Source: an uncultured Synergistales bacterium
GTDB taxonomy: Bacteria; Synergistota; Synergistia; Synergistales; Aminobacteriaceae
Length of the DNA: 6,582 nucleotides
Assembly (NCBI GenBank): GCA_905233295.1
Contig: CAJODX010000075.1
Coordinates: 1 to 6,582, forward strand
Reading direction: 5' to 3'
Shown: positions 1-5,591 of the stretch, one piece after another
Layout: each line of letters starts with the position of its first letter
Position numbering within the stretch: position 1 is the first letter of the stretch
Position numbers and translations under genes: made by a program
The notes under the pieces: generated by a model
What the model was told of the DNA's origin: nothing
Seen by the model: only the letters and a program-made list of their open reading frames with translations
Databases searched by the model: none

Positions 1-1
1 G

Positions 2-100
2 CACAGAGATAAAAATATTTTCGGCGTCCAGTTCCACCCTGAGTCAATTCTTACGCCGGACGGAAAAATTATTTTGAAAAATTTTCTTGCTGTGATTTAA
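2..100 (+). CDS. trpG: Glutamine amidotransferase component (TrpG/PabA type), 3' end only
   Basis: Only the last 32 codons are in the window; the gene enters from the left edge. The visible residues include F-G-V-Q-F-H-P-E-S-I-L-T-P, the hallmark C-terminal motif of class I glutamine amidotransferases. The His and Glu of HPES are the second and third members of the Cys-His-Glu triad. The tail G-K-I-I-L-K-N-F-L fits anthranilate synthase component II (TrpG) or aminodeoxychorismate synthase component II (PabA), which feed glutamine-derived ammonia to a chorismate-using partner. It does not fit CarA, which usually lacks the SILTP-G-NFL ending. TrpG and PabA cannot be told apart from this fragment, and some organisms use one protein for both roles. 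Its position next to a chorismate mutase fits a chorismate branch-point cluster. The chorismate mutase follows after 34 nt with no terminator between. Confidence 0.85.
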   Translation, partial: HRDKNIFGVQFHPESILTPDGKIILKNFLAVI

Positions 101-134
101 ATCCACGCAAATTTATCAGAAATTTTATAAAAAA

Positions 135-695
135 ATGAACATAAACGAAATCAGAAAAGAAATCGACGCGTTAGACGTGGAAATCAGGTCGCTTTTAATG
201 AAGAGGCTTGACTTTTCCGAAAAGGTCGCCCGCACTAAAATTGAAGCAGGAGAACTCACGATTTTCCGCGCTGACAGAGAAGAGGAAATATTAAAGCGTC
301 TCGGCTCTGAAGTTTCGGAAGACCGCAGGGCAGGTTATCTCGCCGTTGTCCGTAAAATAATGGAAACGAGCAGAATGTATCAATACGGGATAATGTTTGA
401 CAGCATTGAAAATTTATTTTCTCCGCTCGCTGAAAATCTTAATATTCAACCTTCAAACACCCGTGTCAGGGTCAGCCTTACGCGCGAAAACAGACCCAAC
501 GCGATGTCCTCGATTTTGAGCATGATAGGCGATTACGGCTTCAACATGGACAGAATGGAATTAATCAGTCAGGATTCTGAAAAAGTAACTTTTGAATTAT
601 TAATCATCGGAAACCTGAACGATGAAAAAATGCGGAAATTAATGTTCCAGCTTTCAAAAGAAAGCAAAAATTTTTCGATCATTTATAGCTATTGA
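135..695 (+). CDS. aroQ: Chorismate mutase (AroQ class) with C-terminal ACT-like domain
   Basis: This 186-residue protein probably converts chorismate to prephenate, the entry to Phe and Tyr synthesis. Residues 1 to about 85 form an all-helical AroQ domain. Compared with E. coli P-protein chorismate mutase from memory, the active-site residues are visible: Arg7, Arg24, Lys35, Arg48, Glu49 and Gln83 (E. coli Arg11, Arg28, Lys39, Arg51, Glu52, Gln88). After a linker, residues about 109-186 look like an ACT domain (R-V-R-V-S-L, then N-A-M-S-S-I-L-S-M-I, then the F-E-L-L-I-I-G strand), a fold that usually binds amino acids for feedback control. There is no prephenate dehydratase domain between the two; that activity is encoded separately at 4141-5010. 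The start has no Shine-Dalgarno sequence and is preceded by an A-rich run. The gene lies upstream of the attenuator promoter, so it is probably transcribed with trpG. The ligand of the ACT-like part is unknown. Confidence 0.88.
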   Translation: MNINEIRKEIDALDVEIRSLLMKRLDFSEKVARTKIEAGELTIFRADREEEILKRLGSEVSEDRRAGYLAVVRKIMETSRMYQYGIMFDSIENLFSPLAENLNIQPSNTRVRVSLTRENRPNAMSSILSMIGDYGFNMDRMELISQDSEKVTFELLIIGNLNDEKMRKLMFQLSKESKNFSIIYSY

Positions 696-698
696 CTA

Positions 699-726
699 TT
701 GACATTTAAAAAGTTGCAGTTAAAAT
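699..726 (+). promoter_or_regulatory. Sigma70-like promoter for the attenuated tyrA operon
   Basis: A perfect -35 hexamer TTGACA (699-704) is followed after 16 nt by TAAAAT (721-726), one mismatch from TATAAT. The -35 box begins 4 nt after the chorismate mutase stop codon. Transcription would start near 732-734, about 12 nt before the leader ORF ATG at 745 and about 240 nt before tyrA. The motif is read by eye; the start site is inferred. Confidence 0.7.
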
Positions 727-744
727 TTTCATAAAATTTTAAAA

Positions 745-852
745 ATGGAGTCAAAAAGAATTTTGCGTAATATAAATCTTGTTTCAACCGAATATTTTGG
801 ATACTTTAGCCGCTGGTATTTTAGCGGTTTAATTCGCGTTCGGCTGAAATGA
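745..852 (+). CDS. Aromatic leader peptide (attenuator control peptide), 35 aa
   Basis: This short ORF encodes 35 residues. Residues 17-26 read Y-F-G-Y-F-S-R-W-Y-F: three Tyr, three Phe and one Trp in ten codons (793-822). A run like this, between a promoter and an intrinsic terminator and ahead of aromatic biosynthesis genes, is the signature of a regulatory leader peptide, by analogy with trpL and pheL. Ribosomes would pause here when charged aromatic tRNAs are scarce. The stop codon TGA (850-852) abuts the 5' strand of the predicted antiterminator, so a ribosome that finishes would block it. There is no Shine-Dalgarno sequence before ATG 745; the start is preceded by an A-run, as for aroQ, tyrA and the 3' permease here. 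An alternative start is TTG 763, with GGAG 12 nt upstream (747-750); either start keeps every aromatic codon. The peptide itself probably has no other function. Confidence 0.85.
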   Translation: MESKRILRNINLVSTEYFGYFSRWYFSGLIRVRLK

Positions 853-910
853 GGTTTTCGCAAAAAAACTTTGAGATAAAAACATAAAACTTTTGTGAAA
901 AAACACCCTC
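851..910 (+). promoter_or_regulatory. Antiterminator helix of the aromatic attenuator
   Basis: Positions 855-865 (TTTTCGCAAAA) pair with 891-901 (TTTTGTGAAAA) in an uninterrupted 11-bp helix with one G-U pair and a 25-nt loop (866-890). Across a 5-nt bulge (902-906), GAGG 851-854 pairs with CCTC 907-910. Those last four bases belong to the 5' arm of the terminator at 906-941, so the two structures exclude each other. A ribosome at the leader stop codon (850-852) would cover 851-865 and favour termination. One stalled at the aromatic codons (793-822) would leave 851-865 free and favour antitermination. Pairing was worked out by hand; no folding energy was computed. Confidence 0.7.
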
Positions 911-941
911 TGATCGGTTGAACGGTCGGAGGGCTTTTTTT
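906..941 (+). terminator. Intrinsic terminator / attenuator upstream of tyrA
   Basis: An 11-bp stem, CCCTCTGATCG (906-916) with CGGTCGGAGGG (923-933), contains two G-U wobbles and closes a 6-nt loop (GTTGAA). A single C and seven T residues (935-941) follow, a classic Rho-independent terminator. It lies 53 nt after the leader peptide stop and 31 nt before the tyrA start. It therefore separates the promoter at 699-726 from all the genes it would serve, which is expected of an attenuator rather than of a gene-end terminator. Confidence 0.9.
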
Positions 942-972
942 ATGTTATGTATGGAAAGAGCGTAATTGAAAA

Positions 973-1818
973 ATGATAACAGGAATAATCGGCTTGGGCT
1001 TAATAGGTGGCTCACTGGCAAAAAGCATCAAATCAAAAACTCCTCACAGAGTTCTGGCATCTGACATTGATACCCGAACAATGGCAGCGGCTAAAAACTG
1101 CGGAGCTTTTGACGAAATTTTAACGTCTGAAAATATATCGGAATGCGATCTGCTTTTTCTCGCTGTTTTCCCTGATAATGCTGTCGAATATATCAAAAAT
1201 CATGCGGAAGAAATTTCAAGCGGCACAACCGTCATAGATTTATGCGGAGTAAAACGCGCCGTATGCAGTGAAATTTCAAAAATTGCCCGTGAACATGATT
1301 TCATATTCGTGGGCGGACATCCAATGGCAGGACGTGAGAAGGGCGGTTTTGAAAACTCAAAGGCTGATTTATTTGACGGAGCCTCGATGATTTTAACGCC
1401 GGAAAAAGATTTAAAAACGGAAGTCATTGAAAAATTAAAAGTTTTCTTTCTTGAAACGGGTTTCGGTTCAGTTACTTTGTCAACACCGGAAGAACATGAC
1501 AGGATTATCGCTTACACTTCGCAACTTCCCCACATAATTTCAAGCGCGTACATAAAATCGCCGGAAGCCTTAAAACGCCGCGGCTTCAGCGCAGGAAGCT
1601 TCAGGGATATGTCGCGTGTTTCAAGCATGGATGAAAAATTATGGACGGAATTATTTTTACATAACCGCGATTTTTTGACGGGACAGCTTGAATTAATCAT
1701 AAAAAACCTGAATGACTATCTTGATGCTTTGAAAAAAAATGATTCAGAAAAACTTGAAAAATTAATAAAAGAAAGCCGCAAGATAAAAGCTCAGACCATG
1801 CCGGAGAGTAAATCATGA
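973..1818 (+). CDS. tyrA: Prephenate dehydrogenase
   Basis: The enzyme oxidatively decarboxylates prephenate to 4-hydroxyphenylpyruvate with NAD(P)+, the committed step to tyrosine, in the cytoplasm. The 281-residue protein has an N-terminal Rossmann motif G-L-G-L-I-G-G-S (7-14), with Asp31 near the end of the second strand suggesting NAD+ preference. The catalytic-domain motif G-G-H-P-M-A-G (114-120) is present, as are H-D-R (175-177), S-Q-L-P-H (183-187) and S-F-R-D-M-S-R (209-215), all typical of TyrA. The length fits a monofunctional enzyme, with no fused chorismate mutase and no C-terminal ACT domain, so direct feedback control by an ACT domain is not expected. ATG 973 is the first possible start, because an in-frame TGA lies at 967-969. 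Its Shine-Dalgarno is weak (GGAAAGAG, 12 nt away). It is the first gene after the attenuator and overlaps aroA by 4 nt (ATGA). An arogenate-specific variant cannot be excluded. Confidence 0.93.
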   Translation: MITGIIGLGLIGGSLAKSIKSKTPHRVLASDIDTRTMAAAKNCGAFDEILTSENISECDLLFLAVFPDNAVEYIKNHAEEISSGTTVIDLCGVKRAVCSEISKIAREHDFIFVGGHPMAGREKGGFENSKADLFDGASMILTPEKDLKTEVIEKLKVFFLETGFGSVTLSTPEEHDRIIAYTSQLPHIISSAYIKSPEALKRRGFSAGSFRDMSRVSSMDEKLWTELFLHNRDFLTGQLELIIKNLNDYLDALKKNDSEKLEKLIKESRKIKAQTMPESKS

Positions 1819-3110
1819 TTGTCAAAATTTCGCCGCATAAACTTTCGGGGACTGTAACTGCTCCCGTGTCAAAATCAGAGGCTCACAGAATGTTGATATG
1901 CGCGGCTCTTTCTGATGCTCCCGTAAAATTATTCATGGGCAAAAACACGAAAGAACTTCCGAACGACGTAGCCGCAACCGTAAAATGCCTTCGTGCGTTA
2001 GGGGCTGAAATATCTTTTACTGACGGAAATTTTTTGAACGTTACGCCGGTGGATTTCAAAAATATTCCTCAGAAAATTGAACTTGACTGTCAGGAGAGCG
2101 GCTCGACTTTGAGATTTATTCTTCCCGTTGCTTCGGCGTTATGTGAACATGTCCGGCTGAAAGGCTGCGGAAGGCTTCCCGAACGTCCTGTAAGCGAATT
2201 AATAAACGCTATGGAAAATCACGGAGTTAATTTTTCTTCGATGCATCTGCCTTTTGAGACTTCGGGAAAATTACAGTCCGGCGTTTATGAGCTTCCCGGC
2301 AATATCAGCTCTCAATATGTTTCGGGATTAATGCTCGCTCTGCCGTTATTAAAATCTGACAGCGAGATTAAATTGACTTCGGAATTAAAATCGTCCGCTT
2401 ATGTCGGCATAACTTTGTCAGTGCTGAAAAAATTCGGTCTTGAGATAAATCAGCAAAATAATGTCTGCAAAATCTCAGGCGGCAAAAAATTTGTTTCACC
2501 GGGTTCGTTATCGATTGGCGGCGATTGGTCGGGAGCGGCGTTTTTCTTTGCTACAGGTGCTTTGTCAGACTCTGTATCAGTAGCCGGACTTTCAGTAAAT
2601 TCACCGCAGGGCGATAAAAAAATTCTTGATATTCTCACAGACATGGGCGCGGACGTGAAAACAGAGGACGGAATTATAACCGTATCGCCGTTTCAAAAAA
2701 ATAAAAAATTTAAACAAATTGAAATAGACATAGATTCAACGCCGGATCTTTTTCCGATTCTGGCAGCAGCGGCATCGTGTTCGGGCTGCGGCATCATATT
2801 CCATAACGCTTCACGTTTAAGGCTTAAAGAAAGCGACAGGATAGCTTCTGTTGCGGCAATGATAAATTCGCTCGGAGGAAAATTTGAATTTGATGAAAAA
2901 TCCGGCGCGGTATCTGTCGGAGGAAACTGCAATTTAAAAGGCGGTTCAGTGAACGGCTGTAACGACCACAGGATAGTTATGGCTGCTGCCGTTGCCGCCT
3001 GTAAATGCGCCCGTGAAGTAACAATAACGGACGCTGAGTGCGTAAAAAAATCTTATCCAGAATTTTTCAGTGATTATTCATCGTTAGGAGGCATTGTCAA
3101 TGTCATCTGA
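1815..3110 (+). CDS. aroA: 3-phosphoshikimate 1-carboxyvinyltransferase (EPSP synthase)
   Basis: The enzyme joins phosphoenolpyruvate to shikimate 3-phosphate to give EPSP, the sixth shikimate-pathway step. The 431-residue length is normal for the family. Substrate-binding motifs are in order: K-S-E-A-H-R (20-25); E-S-G-S-T-L-R-F (94-101), the PEP-site loop in its clostridial-like form; P-E-R-P-V (122-126); S-S-Q (165-167), for the shikimate phosphate; S-T-P-D-L-F-P (308-314) with the catalytic Asp311; L-K-E-S-D-R (337-342); D-H-R (384-386); and Lys411/Lys412 near the end. All expected catalytic residues are visible, so it should be active. The start ATG overlaps the tyrA stop (ATGA), with GGAGAG at 1803-1808, which indicates translational coupling. 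The 3' end overlaps aroC by 11 nt. Confidence 0.96.
   Translation: MIVKISPHKLSGTVTAPVSKSEAHRMLICAALSDAPVKLFMGKNTKELPNDVAATVKCLRALGAEISFTDGNFLNVTPVDFKNIPQKIELDCQESGSTLRFILPVASALCEHVRLKGCGRLPERPVSELINAMENHGVNFSSMHLPFETSGKLQSGVYELPGNISSQYVSGLMLALPLLKSDSEIKLTSELKSSAYVGITLSVLKKFGLEINQQNNVCKISGGKKFVSPGSLSIGGDWSGAAFFFATGALSDSVSVAGLSVNSPQGDKKILDILTDMGADVKTEDGIITVSPFQKNKKFKQIEIDIDSTPDLFPILAAAASCSGCGIIFHNASRLRLKESDRIASVAAMINSLGGKFEFDEKSGAVSVGGNCNLKGGSVNGCNDHRIVMAAAVAACKCAREVTITDAECVKKSYPEFFSDYSSLGGIVNVI
3086..3091 (+). promoter_or_regulatory. Ribosome binding site that fixes the aroC start
   Basis: AGGAGG (3086-3091) lies inside the aroA 3' end. It is 8 nt from ATG 3100 but only 2 nt from an in-frame TTG at 3094, so ATG 3100 is the better start. 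Confidence 0.85.
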
Positions 3111-4104
3111 GTTCGGAACAAACATAAAATATTCGATTTTCGGGCAGTCCCATGGCTGCGCGGTTGGAGTTCTTGTCGATAGATTTCCAGCCGGCGAAGA
3201 AATAAATTTTGATGAACTTAAAAAATTTCTTGACCGGCGCAAACCCGGACAGGGCGATTTAACAACGAAACGCAGCGAATCTGACGAGCCTGTATTTCTC
3301 TCAGGTCTTAACGAAAAAAACAGAACCTGCGGCGCTCCATTATGCGCGATTATCGAAAACCATGACACTCGATCAGGAGATTACGCTGAAATTTCAGACA
3401 GACCAAGACCCGGGCACGCAGACTACACGGCTTACATTAAATACAAGGGACATGCCGACTTGCGCGGAGGCGGACATTTTTCGGGGAGACTGACCGCACC
3501 GCTGTGTATCGCTGGCGGAATAGCTTTGCAGATTTTGGAACGCAGAGGAGTTTCGATCAGCGCGAAATTAATCGAAGCAGGAGGAGCGAAGGGCGAAGAA
3601 ATTTTCAACGCCATAAAAGAAGCTTCTTTAACGGGAAACTCTGTCGGAGGAATTGTCGAATGTGCCATTGATTATCCCCAAAAATTTTCAGGGCTTGGCG
3701 AACCCATGTTTGACGGAGTTGAAAGCCAGCTTGCGAAAGTTTTGTTCGGAATACCTGCCGTCAAAGGCGTTGAATTTGGTGCAGGCTTTGAGGCGGCAAG
3801 AATGTCAGGCGTTCAGAATAATGACGCGTTCAGAATTAATGACTCCGGCGAAGTCTTTACGCTCACGAACAATGCCGGAGGAATTTTAGGCGGAATTACA
3901 AACGGAATGCCGATAGTTTTCCGAGTTGCTTTCAAGCCAACACCTTCAATAAGCATAAATCAGAAAACAGTAAGTCTTGCAGAAAGAAAAAACGCTGAAA
4001 TTTCGGTACGCGGACGCCATGACCCGTGTGTGGCTCTGAGAGCCGTTCCCGTTGTTGAAGCTGCCGCGGCGTGTGTGATGCTGGATATGATTTCAGTTTT
4101 GTGA
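3100..4104 (+). CDS. aroC: Chorismate synthase
   Basis: The enzyme eliminates phosphate from EPSP to form chorismate, using reduced FMN that is not consumed overall. From ATG 3100 the protein has 334 residues, somewhat short for the family (often about 350-390). Signatures are F-G-Q-S-H-G (14-19) with a catalytic His18, R-P-G-H-A-D-Y (103-109), R-G-G-G-H-F-S-G-R-L-T-A (122-133), and the C-terminal R-G-R-H-D-P-C (304-310) with a second catalytic His307. The GQSHG and GGGHFSGRLTA versions replace the GESHG and GGRSSARET of proteobacterial enzymes and recall clostridial chorismate synthases. No flavin reductase domain is fused, so it depends on another source of reduced FMN. It overlaps aroA by 11 nt and is followed by pheA after 36 nt, so it belongs to the same operon. 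Confidence 0.96.
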   Translation: MSSEFGTNIKYSIFGQSHGCAVGVLVDRFPAGEEINFDELKKFLDRRKPGQGDLTTKRSESDEPVFLSGLNEKNRTCGAPLCAIIENHDTRSGDYAEISDRPRPGHADYTAYIKYKGHADLRGGGHFSGRLTAPLCIAGGIALQILERRGVSISAKLIEAGGAKGEEIFNAIKEASLTGNSVGGIVECAIDYPQKFSGLGEPMFDGVESQLAKVLFGIPAVKGVEFGAGFEAARMSGVQNNDAFRINDSGEVFTLTNNAGGILGGITNGMPIVFRVAFKPTPSISINQKTVSLAERKNAEISVRGRHDPCVALRAVPVVEAAAACVMLDMISVL

Positions 4105-4124
4105 AAAATTAAAAAATTTTTAAG

Positions 4125-4130
4125 AAGGAG
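4125..4130 (+). promoter_or_regulatory. Ribosome binding site of pheA
   Basis: AAGGAG lies 10 nt before ATG 4141, in a 36-nt AT-rich gap after aroC. I see no terminator in that gap, so pheA should be co-transcribed with aroC. Confidence 0.75.
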
Positions 4131-4140
4131 CAAAAATTTT

Positions 4141-5010
4141 ATGGATAAAAATATTTTGAAAAACACAAAAACAGATTTTCCCCGAAATGTCAGCGTGGCG
4201 TGTTGCGGAATCGAAGGCTCGAACGCTGAAACGGCGTGCCTGAAAATTTTTCCCGGCGGAAAAATAAATTATGTCGGTTCATTCAAAGAAGTTTTTGATG
4301 CCGTGAAAAACGGGAGTAGCGAATACGGTGTCCTGCCGATTGAAAACAGTTTTAACGGTTCTGTCAGGGCTGTTTACGATTTAATGATACAGTACAGATT
4401 TTTCATTGTGAAAAGCCTTTTACTGCCGATACGCCACAATCTGCTGGCAAAACGCGGGGCAAAAATTGAAATGCTTGAAAGCATTTATTCGCATTCACAG
4501 GCATTGGGACAATGCTCAAAATTCTTAAATTCTCAGGCTGAAAAATACGGCACAAAAAGCATTCCTTTCTGGAACACGGCAGGAGCCGCGAAAATGGTAA
4601 GCGAAAATGAAAATCCCTGCATCGCCGCCATAGCTTCTCCGTCATGTTCTGAAATTTACGGGCTTGAATGTCTTGCCGCCGGCATTCAGGACAATGACAA
4701 CAACTACACGAAATTCATCTGCGTTTCCAAAGAAGCCGCAATTTATGACAGGGCGGATCACATAAGTTTAATCGTGGGGCTGAAAAATGTTCCCGGTGCG
4801 TTAAACTCCGTGCTTTCAAAAATCGCCGCGCATGGTGTCAACATGAACAAAATCGAAAGTTGTCCGAAAGCAGGCTGCAGTTTTGAATATATATTTTTCA
4901 TTGAGCTTGAGGCTTCAGTGAATGACGCTCAGATAATTTCAATGCTTGAAGACATTGAAAGCTGCTGCACGGATTTTGTTTTTCTTGGAAATTATCCGTT
5001 GGATTTATGA
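4141..5010 (+). CDS. pheA: Prephenate dehydratase with C-terminal ACT domain
   Basis: The enzyme converts prephenate to phenylpyruvate, the committed step to phenylalanine. The 289-residue protein has a dehydratase domain at about 17-200: Y-G-V-L-P-I-E-N-S (62-70), H-S-Q-A-L-G-Q-C (118-125), N-T-A-G-A-A (145-150) and N-N-Y-T-K-F (187-192). The last is the position of the catalytic T-R-F motif, here with Lys in place of Arg. An ACT domain (about 206-289) carries G-A-L-N (219-222) and E-S-C-P (239-242), the places of the GALV and ESRP motifs that bind the Phe inhibitor in E. coli P-protein. Cys in place of the ESRP Arg could change feedback sensitivity (inference). There is no N-terminal chorismate mutase domain; that activity is at 135-695. 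The overall sequence recalls clostridial PheA proteins. It sits between aroC and aroK in one transcription unit. Confidence 0.93.
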   Translation: MDKNILKNTKTDFPRNVSVACCGIEGSNAETACLKIFPGGKINYVGSFKEVFDAVKNGSSEYGVLPIENSFNGSVRAVYDLMIQYRFFIVKSLLLPIRHNLLAKRGAKIEMLESIYSHSQALGQCSKFLNSQAEKYGTKSIPFWNTAGAAKMVSENENPCIAAIASPSCSEIYGLECLAAGIQDNDNNYTKFICVSKEAAIYDRADHISLIVGLKNVPGALNSVLSKIAAHGVNMNKIESCPKAGCSFEYIFFIELEASVNDAQIISMLEDIESCCTDFVFLGNYPLDL

Positions 5011-5020
5011 TTTTTTTACC

Positions 5021-5025
5021 GGAGG
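5021..5025 (+). promoter_or_regulatory. Ribosome binding site of aroK
   Basis: GGAGG is 7 nt from ATG 5033 and 4 nt from the adjacent in-frame ATG 5030. The spacing favours 5033, though 5030 is possible. The frame is open further upstream, but that part lies inside pheA and has no such site. Confidence 0.8.
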
Positions 5026-5032
5026 AATTATG

Positions 5033-5398
5033 ATGAACATTGTATTAATAGGAATGCCGGGAAGCGGAAAGACTACAATCGGAACTGAAATAGCCCGTCT
5101 TATGGGAAGAAATTTTATCGACATTGACTTTGAGATAATTAAGTCAGCAGGAATGAGCATCCCGGAGATATTTGCGGAATACGGCGAGGCAGGTTTCAGA
5201 CGTTACGAACGGACGCAGACATTCAGAGCTTCACGAAAACATGACTGCGTTATAGCCACTGGCGGCGGTGTTGTAAAAGACCGTAAAAATTACAGCCCTC
5301 TTCACCAAAACGGTTATATCTGCCATATTTACAGATGTTTGTCTCTCCTGCCAACAGACGGAAGACCGTTATCGCAGGCAAACAGTCTTGATGTATGA
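5033..5398 (+). CDS. aroK: Shikimate kinase, C-terminally truncated by a frameshift/deletion
   Basis: Shikimate kinase phosphorylates shikimate with ATP. This frame gives 121 residues, against about 165-175 for the family. The N-terminal part is intact: Walker A G-M-P-G-S-G-K-T (7-14), D-I-D (30-32) and F-R-R-Y-E (55-59) of the shikimate site, A-T-G-G-G-V (75-80), and the lid motif D-G-R-P-L-S (109-114). It then stops at TGA 5396-5398, soon after the lid. The expected C-terminus continues in the +1 frame (5391-5507). Joining the two still leaves about 9-13 residues missing: the stretch that normally carries an (E/K)-R-x-P-(L/Y)-Y motif, whose Arg (Arg136 in the Mycobacterium tuberculosis enzyme) binds substrate. 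As read, the product is probably inactive. Either the gene is decayed and another kinase serves the cell, or the assembly lost bases here. It is the last gene of the operon, 22 nt after pheA. Confidence 0.85.
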   Translation: MNIVLIGMPGSGKTTIGTEIARLMGRNFIDIDFEIIKSAGMSIPEIFAEYGEAGFRRYERTQTFRASRKHDCVIATGGGVVKDRKNYSPLHQNGYICHIYRCLSLLPTDGRPLSQANSLDV

Positions 5399-5507
5399 AT
5401 TTTTCCGTGATTTTTTCGTGAACAATGACAGAAGTCCGCTCGATGCCGCGCAGAATATTATTGACGAGTTCAAAATTTTCAGCAGGGAAATATGCGTTAG
5501 GGTTTGA
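5391..5507 (+). pseudogene. Out-of-frame C-terminal remnant of shikimate kinase
   Basis: In the +1 frame relative to the aroK N-terminal part, 38 codons end at TGA 5505-5507. They read M-Y-E-F-F-R-D-F-F-V-N-N-D-R-S-P, then L-D-A-A-Q-N-I-I-D-E-F. This matches the normal shikimate kinase C-terminus: a Tyr-Glu, an Asp-containing strand, V-x-N-x-x-x-S-P, and the final amphipathic helix of I-I-x-E-F type. The ATG at 5391 has no ribosome binding site, so this is the detached end of aroK, not a separate gene. A deletion whose length is not a multiple of three, near 5388-5398, would explain both the frame change and the missing residues. Confidence 0.75.
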
Positions 5508-5591
5508 AAAAAATTTTTTCGATTTTCATTTTTTTCCCTTAAAATTATTTTAAAATTCAAAAATATTTTAACGGGAAGTGAATTTTTCAAA

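Noticed and set aside
689..702. Tandem CTATTGA repeat at the end of the chorismate mutase gene
   Set aside because: It is only two 7-nt copies, and they overlap the stop codon and the -35 box. It could be chance and shows no operator symmetry.
853..941. Possible T-box riboswitch ahead of tyrA
   Set aside because: There is no T-box core (AGGGUGG-N-ACCGCG type) and no stem I specifier loop, and the leader is only about 240 nt. The aromatic-rich ORF explains the terminator better.
821..1021. Antisense reading frame across the leader and the tyrA start
   Set aside because: It overlaps the leader, terminator and tyrA start, has no recognisable domain, and reads as a low-complexity complement.
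3094..3099. Upstream TTG start for aroC
   Set aside because: It lies only 2 nt after the AGGAGG site; ATG 3100 has normal spacing and gives the usual M-S-S-x-F-G start.
4946..5032. Longer N-terminus for shikimate kinase starting inside pheA
   Set aside because: The extra residues lie in the pheA coding region and precede the normal M-N-I-V-L-I-G start. The GGAGG site at 5021-5025 points to ATG 5033 (or 5030).
5506..5570. A/T palindromes after aroK (for example 5506-5520 and 5539-5553) as a terminator
   Set aside because: The stems are essentially all A-T with no GC core, so they do not support an intrinsic terminator.
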